This document shows, one piece after another, positions 7,930 through 16,765 of a stretch of 64,000 bases of DNA. This stretch comes from an uncultured Bacilli bacterium. Its GTDB lineage: Bacteria > Bacillota_I > Bacilli_A > RFN20 > CAG-826. Every line of letters starts with the position of its first letter. Position 1 is the stretch's first letter. A program made the translations under genes and the position numbers. The DNA lies in the NCBI GenBank assembly GCA_944350425.1, contig CALVOX010000003.1, positions 1 through 64,000 on the forward strand, read 5' to 3'. The notes below the pieces were generated by a model. The model saw nothing but the letters and a program-made list of their open reading frames with translations, was not told where the DNA came from and searched no databases.

Positions 7930-9294
7930 TTATTCAATATTTAATAAGAATACTTTATATGCTTGATATGCTTCAAAAACATCTACTTTTGAAACAACTT
8001 CCATTGGAGCATGCATATTTAATACTGCAATTCCTGCGTCGATAACATTCATGTTAAGGTTAGCCAAGATATAAGCAATAGTTCCGCCGCCACCTTGGTC
8101 AACTCTACCAAGCTCAGCAGTTTGATAATTAATATTTTCTTTATCTAAAATATTTCTAAGTTTAGCTATATATTCTGGCATTGCATCATTACATCCGCCT
8201 TTACCTCTACTACCTGTATATTTATTAAAGACGATACCTTTACCTAAGAAAGCACTATTTTTAAGTTCGTTTACTCCTAAATATAAAGGGTCAACCCCAG
8301 CACTAACATCACTAGAAAGCATATAAGATTCAGTTAAAGCACTTCTAAGTTTTAAATCGTTATAATCTTCTTGTTTTGAAATTAAAGTTGCAATAATGTT
8401 TTCAAAGAAACGAGATTGAGCACCAGTTGCACCAACTGAACCAATTTCTTCTTTATCAACTAAAATTGTACAAGCAGTTCTTTTTGGAGTATCAATATCT
8501 AAGATAGCTTTTAAAGAAGTATAGGCACAAACTCTATCATCGTGTCCATAACCAGCAACCATTGATCTATCTAAACCATAGTCTCTAGATTTTCCAGCAG
8601 GAACGATTTCAAGTTCGGCGCTTAAAAAATCTTCTTCTTCAACATCATATTTATCTTTTAATAATTTTAAGATATTGCCTTTAACTGCTTCTTTATCTTT
8701 GCCTTTTAAAGGAATTGAACCAATAGTTAAATCTAAATCTTCACCTTCAATTACTTTAGCAGCATTTTTTTGCATTTGGTCAGCACTTAAATGAATTAAT
8801 AAATCAGAAATACCAAAGACTGGATCATCTTCTTTGTCACCAATATTAACTTCAATTACGCTCCCATCTTTTTTACAAATTACACCAACTAAACAAAGTG
8901 GTATAGTAACCCATTGATATTTTTTAATACCACCATAATAATGAGTATCAAGCAAAGCAAAATTTTGTGCTTCATAAAGAGGATTTTGTTTGACATCAAT
9001 TCTAGGCGAATCAATATGAGCCCCTAAAATATTTAATCCTTTAGATACTTTCTCTTCACCAATAATAAATAAAGCAATATTTTTATTTTTATTAGTTACA
9101 TATACTTTATCCCCAGGTTTTAAAGTTTCAAATTCACTTAATTCTTTAAATCCATGTTTTTTAGCAAGTTCAACACTTTCTTTTACGACTAATCTTTCGT
9201 TTTTACCATTAGATAAAAATTCTTTATAACCTTCATTAAAAGACATGATAGGTTCTAAATCATCGTATTTTTCCCATGCATATTTAGAATACAT
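7930..9294 (-). CDS. M18-family aminopeptidase
   Basis: Dinuclear zinc aminopeptidase of the M18 (aspartyl aminopeptidase/aminopeptidase I) family that removes N-terminal residues from peptides in the cytosol. Metal and catalytic residues are visible: GAHIDSPR (His93, Asp95), GYGHDDR (bridging Asp near 252), DKEEIGS (Glu pair near 282-283), SSDVSAG, and the C-terminal MHAPMEV with its His ligand. At 454 residues it fits the bacterial M18 length. GGAGG lies 12 bases before the ATG, slightly long spacing but the only candidate. It is monocistronic: a hairpin terminator follows, and 286 empty bases separate it from the next gene upstream. Confidence 0.93.
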   Translation of the reverse strand: MYSKYAWEKYDDLEPIMSFNEGYKEFLSNGKNERLVVKESVELAKKHGFKELSEFETLKPGDKVYVTNKNKNIALFIIGEEKVSKGLNILGAHIDSPRIDVKQNPLYEAQNFALLDTHYYGGIKKYQWVTIPLCLVGVICKKDGSVIEVNIGDKEDDPVFGISDLLIHLSADQMQKNAAKVIEGEDLDLTIGSIPLKGKDKEAVKGNILKLLKDKYDVEEEDFLSAELEIVPAGKSRDYGLDRSMVAGYGHDDRVCAYTSLKAILDIDTPKRTACTILVDKEEIGSVGATGAQSRFFENIIATLISKQEDYNDLKLRSALTESYMLSSDVSAGVDPLYLGVNELKNSAFLGKGIVFNKYTGSRGKGGCNDAMPEYIAKLRNILDKENINYQTAELGRVDQGGGGTIAYILANLNMNVIDAGIAVLNMHAPMEVVSKVDVFEAYQAYKVFLLNIE

Positions 9295-9580
9295 ATTTAT
9301 TATTAACCTCCACTAACCTTAAAATTGTATAACATTTAAAATATTTTAAAAGTATTAGTTAATAATTATTTTGATTTATCATTGAATTGATAGATCATTT
9401 TTTTAATATAGATAATCTTTCATTACTAATTTATTTATCTCTTATTAATATATTTTCTTATATACGTTAAACACTAGATATAAATCATTTTTAATAAATG
9501 TATAATAGGTTAATCAGAATAGAATATAGTTAAAAAACTAAATTAAAAGTCTAGATTTTATAATTAATTTTTCTATATTA

Positions 9581-10705
9581 TTAGAAATTCTTGCAAATAT
9601 TTTTAATACTTTCTTTAGATAATAAAGAAATAACATCGTTAAACGAAGTATAAGTTAAAGTTTTTAAATAAAAGTATAATTTATTAATAAAATTATTCAG
9701 ATAATCATCATTATCAATGTAATCTTTATCATCATATGATGATAAAGCTTCTTCAAATATAGAAATAATTATTCTTCTTATATAACAAATAATTGAATCT
9801 TCTATCCAATAAAGATAAGTAATATTACTATTTGTAGATTCATTTCTAATAAATCTTATATAAGAAGATAAAGCATCGAGAGGATTGTGATAAATATCGA
9901 TATAACAATAATTAATTAACATATTATTAGCTATATATTTATTATTAACTAATTTAGTTTCATTAAAACTAAATGCATCATCATTTAAGATAATTATCTT
10001 ATCTCTTGATTTATTATTAAATAATGGTAAGAGATATTTATTAAAAATATTTATTATTTCGATATCTTTTTCAATAACAATTATCTTATTTACATCTTCT
10101 TTTAAAGATGCTAGATAAATAAAATAACCTAATCCTAAACCATAAACTACTATATTGCCTTTAATTTTACTTATATCTTCTTTCATCGTATTAATTTCAT
10201 GAGGTATTATTGACATCCATGTCTCATCGTTTTTATCTAAAACTAAATACTTAAAAGGAGTATTAAAATAACCTAAAGAATTAATTTCTTTATAATCTTT
10301 GTCTTTAACTTTTATTTCATCATAAAGAAAATAATTAAATGGTTTATAGTATTTATAATATAAATGATAAGAATTATCATTCATCTTTATTTTTACTTCT
10401 TTTGGTTTAATATCAAGATAATATCTATCATTTATATAATCTTTTATATCTAATTCTTTGATATTAGAAACTTCATAATCGTTTAATTTAGTTAAGGTAT
10501 ATTCATCATTTAAATCTAACTCTAATGAATTTAAAAATATATCTTTTGATTCGTTAAAATTACTTATTTCATCATTATCGAGATATGTAAGATAATCAAA
10601 ATAAGTATTATATAATGAATTAACAAAGATATTATCGTTTTTTGTTTCTATCAACTTATTTAGTAATTCTAAATCTTCTTTATTTAATTTAGATAAATCA
10701 ATCAT
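9581..10705 (-). CDS. Unknown protein with a Rossmann-like nucleotide/SAM-binding core
   Basis: Not recognised as a named family. The middle of the protein carries VVYGLGLGYF (186-195) followed about 15 residues later by VIEKD (210-214). This is the glycine loop and acidic strand end of a Rossmann fold, as in SAM-dependent methyltransferases or DUF115-type proteins. The N-terminal 130 residues and C-terminal 110 residues look helical, with no membrane segments or signal peptide. Asn, Asp and Lys content is high, like the rest of the genome. AAGGGA lies a few bases before the ATG. It stands alone; the 286 bases at 9295-9580 hold only AT-rich sequence in which I see no gene or clear structure. 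It could be a methyltransferase, but the catalytic motif is not identifiable. Confidence 0.75.
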   Translation of the reverse strand: MIDLSKLNKEDLELLNKLIETKNDNIFVNSLYNTYFDYLTYLDNDEISNFNESKDIFLNSLELDLNDEYTLTKLNDYEVSNIKELDIKDYINDRYYLDIKPKEVKIKMNDNSYHLYYKYYKPFNYFLYDEIKVKDKDYKEINSLGYFNTPFKYLVLDKNDETWMSIIPHEINTMKEDISKIKGNIVVYGLGLGYFIYLASLKEDVNKIIVIEKDIEIINIFNKYLLPLFNNKSRDKIIILNDDAFSFNETKLVNNKYIANNMLINYCYIDIYHNPLDALSSYIRFIRNESTNSNITYLYWIEDSIICYIRRIIISIFEEALSSYDDKDYIDNDDYLNNFINKLYFYLKTLTYTSFNDVISLLSKESIKNICKNF

Positions 10706-10788
10706 ACTTCTTCCCTTTTATTTAACTAATAACATAATAATACTAAAAAAATTAATGCATATTAATTTATTTTAATATTTAACTTAGT

Positions 10789-10794
10789 TATACT
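10789..10794 (+). promoter_or_regulatory. -10 box (TATACT) six bases before the GNAT gene
   Basis: TATACT-TAATTT-ATG with no ribosome site; another leaderless-type start. Confidence 0.45.
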
Positions 10795-10800
10795 TAATTT

Positions 10801-11046
10801 ATGAAATTTGAACTTGAAAATAATACATTAAATGCGATTGAAGAAGAAAATATTGTTGGTTACATCGATTTTGAGTTAGAGAATAATATTTTAAACGTAA
10901 CTCATACATTTGTTGATCCATCTCAAAGAGGTAAAGGACTTGCTAAACTTATGATGGATGAAATATATGATTATTCAAAGAAGAATAATTATCAAATTAA
11001 GGCTAGTTGTTCTTACGCCATTAAATATTTAGAAAATTTGAATTAA
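10801..11046 (+). CDS. Small GNAT-fold N-acetyltransferase (YjdJ/NATD1 type)
   Basis: A minimal GCN5-related acetyltransferase of 81 residues. It has two antiparallel strand pairs (YIDFELENNILNVTHTFV), then the acetyl-CoA loop PSQRGKGLAKLMMDEI (about 39-55) with the R-G-x-G-x-A pattern, then the terminal CSYAIKYLE strand-helix typical of the NATD1/PF14542 group. The substrate is not predictable; these short forms are often found as stand-alone genes. No Shine-Dalgarno sequence is present, and the -10 box ends six bases before the ATG. Confidence 0.88.
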   Translation: MKFELENNTLNAIEEENIVGYIDFELENNILNVTHTFVDPSQRGKGLAKLMMDEIYDYSKKNNYQIKASCSYAIKYLENLN

Positions 11047-11094
11047 CTCGATAACTATCAATAAATATCTCTTTAAATAAGCAAGAATCTGCTA

Positions 11095-11100
11095 TATAAT
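11095..11100 (+). promoter_or_regulatory. -10 box (TATAAT) of the CNNM/CorC pair
   Basis: TATAAT with no convincing -35; start-site spacing leaves a leader of about 25 bases carrying AAAGGAG before the GTG start at 11131. Confidence 0.45.
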
Positions 11101-11130
11101 AATACTCATTTATAAAGGAGATTTTTTTAA

Positions 11131-12300
11131 GTGGACCCGCGATGTATTAGTTTTTCTACTTTTTTAAATGAAAACCAAGCAATTACTGTTCTTGGAATGC
11201 CAGATTATGTAATTTGGATTCTGATTGCAATAATGCTAATTATAAGTGGACTTTTTAGTGCAAGTGAAAATGCATATACAAATTGCAATAAATATCATTT
11301 TCAAACATTAGCTGATAAAGGAAATTTTACTGCTAAAATAATCGTTAAATTAATTAACAAATTCGATTCTACTTTAGTAAATGTTTTAATAGGTAATAAT
11401 ATTGTTCAAACATTAATGTCTTATTTTTCAGCGACTTTATTTTTAAATATGTCTATTGCCTATGGCTGGGCGGATGGTGTTGAAGCTATTTTATCAACTG
11501 TCGTAATGGCTTTTTTAGTTTATGTTATTTCTGATACTTGTCCAAAAATATTATCAAAAGCTATTCCAAATAAAATGGCGATAATATTAGCTTATCCAGT
11601 TTTAATTACTTCTTATATTCTTCTTCCAATCTCATGGATTTTTAAAGGAATATTATTTATTGTCCATAAATTATTTAAAATTAAAGATACTCCCCTTCTT
11701 TCAAAAGACGATTTAATTCATAGTGCTTCTTTAGCAATTAACGATGAAAAAGAAGACGAAGGCGAAACTGATGATGAAGATGAGGAAAAATTGTTTGAAA
11801 ATGACGAAAAAGATCTTTTAAATAACGTCTTTAATTTTGATGAATTAAAGGTAAAAGATGTTTATACCAAGAAAGAAAAAGTTTTTTCAATTAATATTCA
11901 AGGATTAACTGTATCTAAATTAAATGAAATTTTGGTTGATGTGAAGTATTCACGTATTCCAATTTATGAAGGAAATAAAGAAAATGTTATTGGTATATTA
12001 GTTCTTAAAACTTATTTTGAAGAATATGTTAAAGATAAGCACTTAGATATTCGCTCTATTTTAGAAGATATTGTAAAAATCGATATTAATATGAATATTG
12101 ACGATGCTTTTAATGAATTAAATAAAGAAAAAGTTCATCTTGGCATTGTTTATAATAACTTAGAAATGGTTGGAATTATATCAATGGAAGATATTTTAGA
12201 AGAATTAATTGATGATATTGATGAAACTCCATTAGGACAACAAACTCCAACTAAAGTATTAACTCTAGCTTCTTCAAAGGAGGATAAAAAACATGAATAA
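11131..12300 (+). CDS. CNNM/CorC-type membrane protein (DUF21 + CBS pair), first of two
   Basis: Membrane protein of the CNNM/CorC (HlyC/CorC) family, linked in other bacteria to magnesium or cobalt transport. The N-terminal DUF21 domain (about 25-190) has four hydrophobic segments and the motif SGLFSASENAY. A very acidic linker (about 205-235) leads into a CBS pair (about 235-375). The C-terminal CorC_HlyC domain found in most relatives is absent, and the protein stops at 389 residues. Start: GTG at 11131 with AAAGGAG ten bases upstream; no better in-frame ATG precedes the first membrane segment. It overlaps the next gene by eight bases, so the two are translated together and may form a heterodimer. 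Confidence 0.88.
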   Translation: MDPRCISFSTFLNENQAITVLGMPDYVIWILIAIMLIISGLFSASENAYTNCNKYHFQTLADKGNFTAKIIVKLINKFDSTLVNVLIGNNIVQTLMSYFSATLFLNMSIAYGWADGVEAILSTVVMAFLVYVISDTCPKILSKAIPNKMAIILAYPVLITSYILLPISWIFKGILFIVHKLFKIKDTPLLSKDDLIHSASLAINDEKEDEGETDDEDEEKLFENDEKDLLNNVFNFDELKVKDVYTKKEKVFSINIQGLTVSKLNEILVDVKYSRIPIYEGNKENVIGILVLKTYFEEYVKDKHLDIRSILEDIVKIDINMNIDDAFNELNKEKVHLGIVYNNLEMVGIISMEDILEELIDDIDETPLGQQTPTKVLTLASSKEDKKHE

Positions 12301-13618
12301 TCCTTCTTTGATGATAATTGTTTATTCAATTGCTTTAATTTTATTACTATTTTTATCTTTCTTTTTCTCATCTAGCGATATGGCTTATGGCTCTATTGAT
12401 ATGGTTAGATTTGATAGAGAAAAAGAAAATAACAAATCTAAACGTTTTAGATGGGCTTATAAACTCGAATCTAATTACGATAAAACAATTTCAACAATTT
12501 TACTTTTGAATGATACTGTTAATGCAGGTTTAGATTCTGTTTCAACCCTTTTAGGTGCTTCGATTGCTTATTTAGTTTTTGCAAATAGTAACGAAGTTGA
12601 TATTTTAAATCAAGCTGAAACATTTGGCTTAATTTCTTCAATGATTTGCTTAGTTGTTAAAATTATTTTTGGGGAAATTATCGCTAAATCAATCGGAAAA
12701 ATTTATAACTTTAGTCTCGCTAAATTATATTCTCCTATTTTAAGAGTATTTGATATAGTTTTAACCCCAATTACTTATGTTGTTAGTGGATTTGGCAAAA
12801 TTATAACTTATCCTGTAGTTCATAAAATAAACGATGTCACAATATTAGAAGAAGATCTACATAATATGGTGGATGATATTGAGGCTCAAGGAAGTGTTGA
12901 TGAAAAACAAGCTTCATTACTTCATGATGCAATCAAATATACAACAACAGAAGCTTATGAAATAATGACTCCAAGAGTTAATATGTTTGCAATTGATGTA
13001 GAAGATGATATCTATGAAATTATTAATAATCCTGAAATATATCATTATTCTAGGATTCCAGTATATGAAGGTACGATTGATAATATAATCGGATATGTTT
13101 CAACAAGAAGATTAATTTTAATGACTTTTAAAAAAGAAAAAATTGATTTAAGAAGAATTCTTTCTAAACCATTAAAATTCCCACGTTCAACTGAAATTAA
13201 TGATATTTTAAAAACATTTAAGAAAACAAAGAAACACTTTGCCTTAATAATTGATGAATATGGTGGCGTTGAAGGTTTACTTACAATGGAAGATATCTTA
13301 GAAGAAATAGTTGGCGATATCCGGGATGAAAATGATGATCCTACAGCACAAATTGTTGAAAGAAAAGATGGTACTTATATTGTTGATGGTATGGTAAATC
13401 TTGAAGACTTCTGTGATAAATTCGACATCGATTATGATGAAATTAACACGGATTACGTTACAATTGGTGGATTCTGTATTGAATTATTAGATGATCAATT
13501 TGCTTCAATTGGAGATAGAATCGAATTCAGAAATCTAGATATGAAAGTAATTGCATTAGATAAAAACAATTCTATTGAGAAATTACTTGTTAGAGTAGAA
13601 ACTAAAGAAGATGATTAA
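12293..13618 (+). CDS. CNNM/CorC-type membrane protein (DUF21 + CBS + CorC_HlyC), second of two
   Basis: Full-length member of the same family as its upstream neighbour. DUF21 membrane domain (about 1-190, with FFSSSDMAYGS in the first helix), CBS pair (about 205-330, including IMTPRVNMF and YSRIPVYEG), and CorC_HlyC domain (about 345-430, DGTYIVDGMVNLEDF). It is probably involved in divalent cation export or homeostasis; the ion is not predictable. AAAGGAGG lies eight bases before the ATG, inside the end of the first gene. A strong bidirectional terminator follows the stop codon. Confidence 0.92.
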   Translation: MNNPSLMIIVYSIALILLLFLSFFFSSSDMAYGSIDMVRFDREKENNKSKRFRWAYKLESNYDKTISTILLLNDTVNAGLDSVSTLLGASIAYLVFANSNEVDILNQAETFGLISSMICLVVKIIFGEIIAKSIGKIYNFSLAKLYSPILRVFDIVLTPITYVVSGFGKIITYPVVHKINDVTILEEDLHNMVDDIEAQGSVDEKQASLLHDAIKYTTTEAYEIMTPRVNMFAIDVEDDIYEIINNPEIYHYSRIPVYEGTIDNIIGYVSTRRLILMTFKKEKIDLRRILSKPLKFPRSTEINDILKTFKKTKKHFALIIDEYGGVEGLLTMEDILEEIVGDIRDENDDPTAQIVERKDGTYIVDGMVNLEDFCDKFDIDYDEINTDYVTIGGFCIELLDDQFASIGDRIEFRNLDMKVIALDKNNSIEKLLVRVETKEDD

Positions 13619-13650
13619 AACCTCTAAGGCGCTTTGCCTTAGAGGTTTTT
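13617..13650. terminator. Strong bidirectional terminator
   Basis: Perfect 14-base stem AAAACCTCTAAGGC / GCCTTAGAGGTTTT with a five-base loop and T tracts on both strands. It separates the converging CNNM pair and the CvpA-like gene. Confidence 0.9.
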
Positions 13651-13653
13651 TAC

Positions 13654-15096
13654 TTATAAAGAATTTAAAATTTCATATCCTTTATCTAATAAGTCTTGAA
13701 CTTCTACTTTTAACTCTTCGTATTTATTTAAAGCATCACCGACTTGAACTATCGCTTCATCTATATCGGCTTTGTTAGTATTAAATTCATCGACTAAAGA
13801 GTCAAATTTTTCTCTTAAAGTCGCAACATCACCAATGTTGTCTTCAATAGTTGTATCAATAAAGGATTGAATTTTATCAATATCTTCCTTAATAATTGCA
13901 CTAATATCATTAGAGAAAATAATTAATTCTTCATCAAAGTTTTTACCATTTATAGTTGAACCGGTAAAGTTAACATTATCTAAAAGGAACGAGAACCAAG
14001 AAGAGGATGAAACTTCTTCACCTAAATATGAATTAAAGTAAGATTTAACTTTATTTGCATAATCAGCAATATCAGTTGCAATAGTGAAAGAATCTTTCAT
14101 TTCTTCAAGCATTGGCTTTAATTCGTTTTGATAATCATCAAGTAATCCTCTATATTCTTCATAGTAATCAATATAAGTTTGATTTTCACTAATAACTTCA
14201 GAAATTTCAGCTTTAAAAGTATCTACTTGATCTAAACCTTCATTAACTTTAGAGATAACTTCTTTAGCCTCTGCTTGTTCACTACTTGAAAGAGAAGGCA
14301 TTTTTGCATTTAACTTATTAACTAAAGATTCAGCTTCATTTACTAAAGATTCTACTTCACCTTCATAAGAATTAACTACACCACAATATTCATCTAACTT
14401 AGTTAAATATGATTGATTTTCTTCGAGAAAAGCATCTGCATCTTTTGAGATATCATCAAGTTCATTTAAAGTAGTACCATTAGTATTGACGAAAGTTGTA
14501 AGTTCATTTGAAACATTATCAACAACTATATAAGCTTTGTTATAAGTTTTTGCGGCGCTTTGATAAGGACTCAAAATAAAACAAATTAAAAAGAAAGAAT
14601 AAATAAAGTTAATTCCTAAAGATATAAAACGATGAGAAATTTTGTTACAAAGAATATTCTTTTTATGTAATACCTTTTTAATACCTAAACCATAGATGAG
14701 CCAAGAAATACCATAAGCAAAAGGCAAAGCTATAATTGAACCACTTAAAAAACAAATATTAGTACCAACATTTGTAAATAAAGTATGATAATATGAATTT
14801 TCCAAATAATTTCCAGTAATTAAGCTTAAATCTATACCCAATTGATTGCCGATATTTTGTAATTCATCATTAGCTGTACTTAAAGCATTTGAGACATAAG
14901 AAGCTAAATCAGAGATTGAAGTATTAAATAATGATAAAATCGAAGGCAAACAAGCGTTAAGTATTAACATAAAAATATAGGCAAATAAAATAAAAAGAAC
15001 TACATTTATCGCCGACATTACAGGGTTTCTAAAAAAGCCCACAACTAAACAAACAACAATTATAAAAATAACTATTAAATCGATTAAGAAAAGCAT
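13654..15096 (-). CDS. CvpA-like membrane protein with a long extracytoplasmic coiled coil
   Basis: The N-terminal 190 residues hold four hydrophobic segments arranged as in CvpA/colicin V production proteins (first helix FLIDLIVIFIIVVCLVVGFF, then a FRNP turn and a second helix). A region of about 290 residues follows with strong heptad character and many Glu, Asn and Ser, containing Leu- and Val-rich helical repeats (for instance EVESLVNEAESLVNKLN) and no further membrane segment. It probably projects outside the cell. The open frame extends to a TTG at 15138, but the ATG at 15096 has AAGGGTAGG upstream and directly starts the first helix, so I use it. Function unknown; the coiled-coil tail is unusual for CvpA proteins, which normally end after the membrane domain. 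Confidence 0.75.
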   Translation of the reverse strand: MLFLIDLIVIFIIVVCLVVGFFRNPVMSAINVVLFILFAYIFMLILNACLPSILSLFNTSISDLASYVSNALSTANDELQNIGNQLGIDLSLITGNYLENSYYHTLFTNVGTNICFLSGSIIALPFAYGISWLIYGLGIKKVLHKKNILCNKISHRFISLGINFIYSFFLICFILSPYQSAAKTYNKAYIVVDNVSNELTTFVNTNGTTLNELDDISKDADAFLEENQSYLTKLDEYCGVVNSYEGEVESLVNEAESLVNKLNAKMPSLSSSEQAEAKEVISKVNEGLDQVDTFKAEISEVISENQTYIDYYEEYRGLLDDYQNELKPMLEEMKDSFTIATDIADYANKVKSYFNSYLGEEVSSSSWFSFLLDNVNFTGSTINGKNFDEELIIFSNDISAIIKEDIDKIQSFIDTTIEDNIGDVATLREKFDSLVDEFNTNKADIDEAIVQVGDALNKYEELKVEVQDLLDKGYEILNSL

Positions 15097-15212
15097 AAAA
15101 TTACCTACCCTTCTTATTCTACCCCAAGAAAAAATCAAACTAAAAGCGAAAATTTTAAATTATCTTATTTAGTGACTATCATGGATACTTTTTAATTGAT
15201 GTTTATATAAAC

Positions 15213-15235
15213 AAAAAAAGGTACCTTTAAGTACC
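15213..15235 (-). terminator. Terminator after tRNA-Phe
   Basis: Minus strand GGTAC-TTAAAG-GTACC followed by TTTTTTT, 18 bases after the CCA end of tRNA-Phe. Confidence 0.8.
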
Positions 15236-15252
15236 ATTCATATTAATATTAG

Positions 15253-15328
<76 letters not shown>

Positions 15329-15344
15329 AATTATTTTTAAATAA

Positions 15345-15420
15345 TGGCGGACCAGACGAGAATCGAACTCGCGATCTCCACTGTGACAGAGTGGCATGTT
15401 AACCGCTACACCACTGGTCC
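15345..15420 (-). tRNA. tRNA-Asp (GTC)
   Basis: 76 bases. Acceptor GGACCAG / CTGGTCC, anticodon stem CCACT / AGTGG with loop CTGTCAC (anticodon GTC), discriminator G and an encoded CCA. It is separated from tRNA-Phe by 16 bases. A good promoter and a palindrome lie directly upstream. Confidence 0.96.
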
Positions 15421-15426
15421 AACTCA

Positions 15427-15460
15427 TTTATTAAGCGCTTTATTTCACGCGCTTAATAAA
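15427..15460. repeat. 12-bp perfect inverted repeat overlapping the tRNA promoter
   Basis: TTTATTAAGCGC (15427-15438) and GCGCTTAATAAA (15449-15460) with a ten-base spacer. One arm overlaps the -10 box of the tRNA promoter and the other lies in the predicted leader. No T tract follows on either strand, so it is not a normal terminator of tyrS. It could be an operator or a leader hairpin that guides 5' processing of tRNA-Asp. Confidence 0.7.
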
Positions 15461-15487
15461 TATACCATAACAACGAATTGATGACAA
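15459..15487 (-). promoter_or_regulatory. Promoter of the tRNA-Asp/tRNA-Phe unit
   Basis: Minus strand TTGTCA (15482-15487), exactly 17 bases, then TATATT (15459-15464). Predicted start near 15452, about 32 bases before the tRNA. It begins inside the 3' flank of tyrS, which lacks its own terminator. Confidence 0.8.
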
Positions 15488-15495
15488 GCACTTTT

Positions 15496-16743
15496 TTACT
15501 TAATTACAGCTAGATAATAATTCTTTTTTCCTCTTCTTAAAACAACATATTTTTCATGAAGTGTTTTAGAGGAATCAATGAGTAAATTAGGGTCAGTTTC
15601 TTTGTGTCCGTTTATAGACACTGCACCGTTATTAATGAATTCTCTAGCTTCTCTCTTTGATTTAGCAGCCTTTGTTTCAATTAATAAATCTTCAAGTTTC
15701 AAAGGAGAGACTTCTACTTTTAATGAACCAAATAATTCTTCAATACTTTCTGCACTTAAAGTATCGACTTCTCCTGAGAATAAAACTTCGCTCATCTTTT
15801 TAGCTTCACTAGCTTTTTCTTCACCATGAACAATTTTAACGACTTCATAAGCTAAAGCTTTTTGTCCAATTCTTTGGCCTAAATTAGCTAAATGTTCTTT
15901 TTCGATTTTCTCGATTTCTTCTTTAGTTAAGAAGGTGAAAACTTTTAAGTATCTAATTGCGTCTTCATCACTTTGGTTGATGAAGAATTGATATAACTTA
16001 TAAGGTGATGTAAGTTTTGGATCTAAGAATAAAGCACCATCTTCGCTCTTACCAAATTTCTTACCATCGCTTCTAGTAATAAGATGAGCTGTCATACATT
16101 CAGCTTCAACATCATTTCCTTCAAGTTTTCTAATAAGTTCAAGACCAGCAGTTAAATTTCCCCATTGATCACTTCCACCAATTTGAATATGGCAATCTTG
16201 CTCTTTAAATAATTTATAAAAGTCAATTGATTGAAGTGTCATGTATGAAAATTCAGTTAAAGAAATACCATTTTCTAATCTTGAAGAAATAATATCTTTG
16301 CTTAGCATGTAGTTAATGTTAAAGAATTTTGCATAATCTCTAAGATATTCAAGTAAACTGATTTTAGATAACCAATCATAGTTATTTAATAAAATTCCTT
16401 TACTTGGATCATCAAAATTTAAAAATTTCGATAATTGATTCTTAATACATTCAGTGTTTTGCTTAATTGTTTCTGGAGTTAAGAAAGATCTTTCTTTACT
16501 TTTTCCTGAAGGATCTCCAATCATGCCCGTTGCTCCACCAGCAACAGCAATAATTCTATGACCAGCTCTTTGCAATCTCATTAAAATAGAAATCATAACG
16601 AAATTACCAATGTGCATTGATGATGCACTAGGATCAAAACCGCAATAAATTGTTTGAGGCTTTTCAAACATCTTTTTTAAATGTTCTTCATTTGAGTAAT
16701 CTTTAATCAAACCTCTCCAATTTAAATCGTCAATAATATTCAT
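15496..16743 (-). CDS. tyrS: Tyrosyl-tRNA synthetase
   Basis: Class I synthetase charging tRNA-Tyr. The HIGH-type signature is HIGN (44-47, in GFDPSASSMHIGN), the KMSKS-type loop is KFGKS (229-233), the tyrosine-binding QIGGSDQWGN is present, and an S4-like RNA-binding domain ends the protein (about 345-410). At 415 residues it is the normal bacterial length. It follows apt by 22 bases on the same strand and has no T-box leader of its own, so it is probably co-transcribed with apt and possibly the LacI-type gene. No terminator follows before the tRNA promoter. Confidence 0.97.
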   Translation of the reverse strand: MNIIDDLNWRGLIKDYSNEEHLKKMFEKPQTIYCGFDPSASSMHIGNFVMISILMRLQRAGHRIIAVAGGATGMIGDPSGKSKERSFLTPETIKQNTECIKNQLSKFLNFDDPSKGILLNNYDWLSKISLLEYLRDYAKFFNINYMLSKDIISSRLENGISLTEFSYMTLQSIDFYKLFKEQDCHIQIGGSDQWGNLTAGLELIRKLEGNDVEAECMTAHLITRSDGKKFGKSEDGALFLDPKLTSPYKLYQFFINQSDEDAIRYLKVFTFLTKEEIEKIEKEHLANLGQRIGQKALAYEVVKIVHGEEKASEAKKMSEVLFSGEVDTLSAESIEELFGSLKVEVSPLKLEDLLIETKAAKSKREAREFINNGAVSINGHKETDPNLLIDSSKTLHEKYVVLRRGKKNYYLAVIK

Positions 16744-16765
16744 ATTTACCTACTTTCAATTTAAA

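Noticed and set aside
9295-9580. Possible small RNA or gene in the 286-base gap
   Set aside because: Only AT-rich sequence; no open frame with a start signal, stable hairpin or known RNA motif seen.
12150-12371. 73-codon minus-strand frame across the CNNM gene overlap
   Set aside because: Shadow of two real overlapping genes with strong ribosome sites on the plus strand.
15097-15138. TTG start extending the CvpA-like gene by 14 codons
   Set aside because: ATG at 15096 has a ribosome site and begins the first membrane helix.
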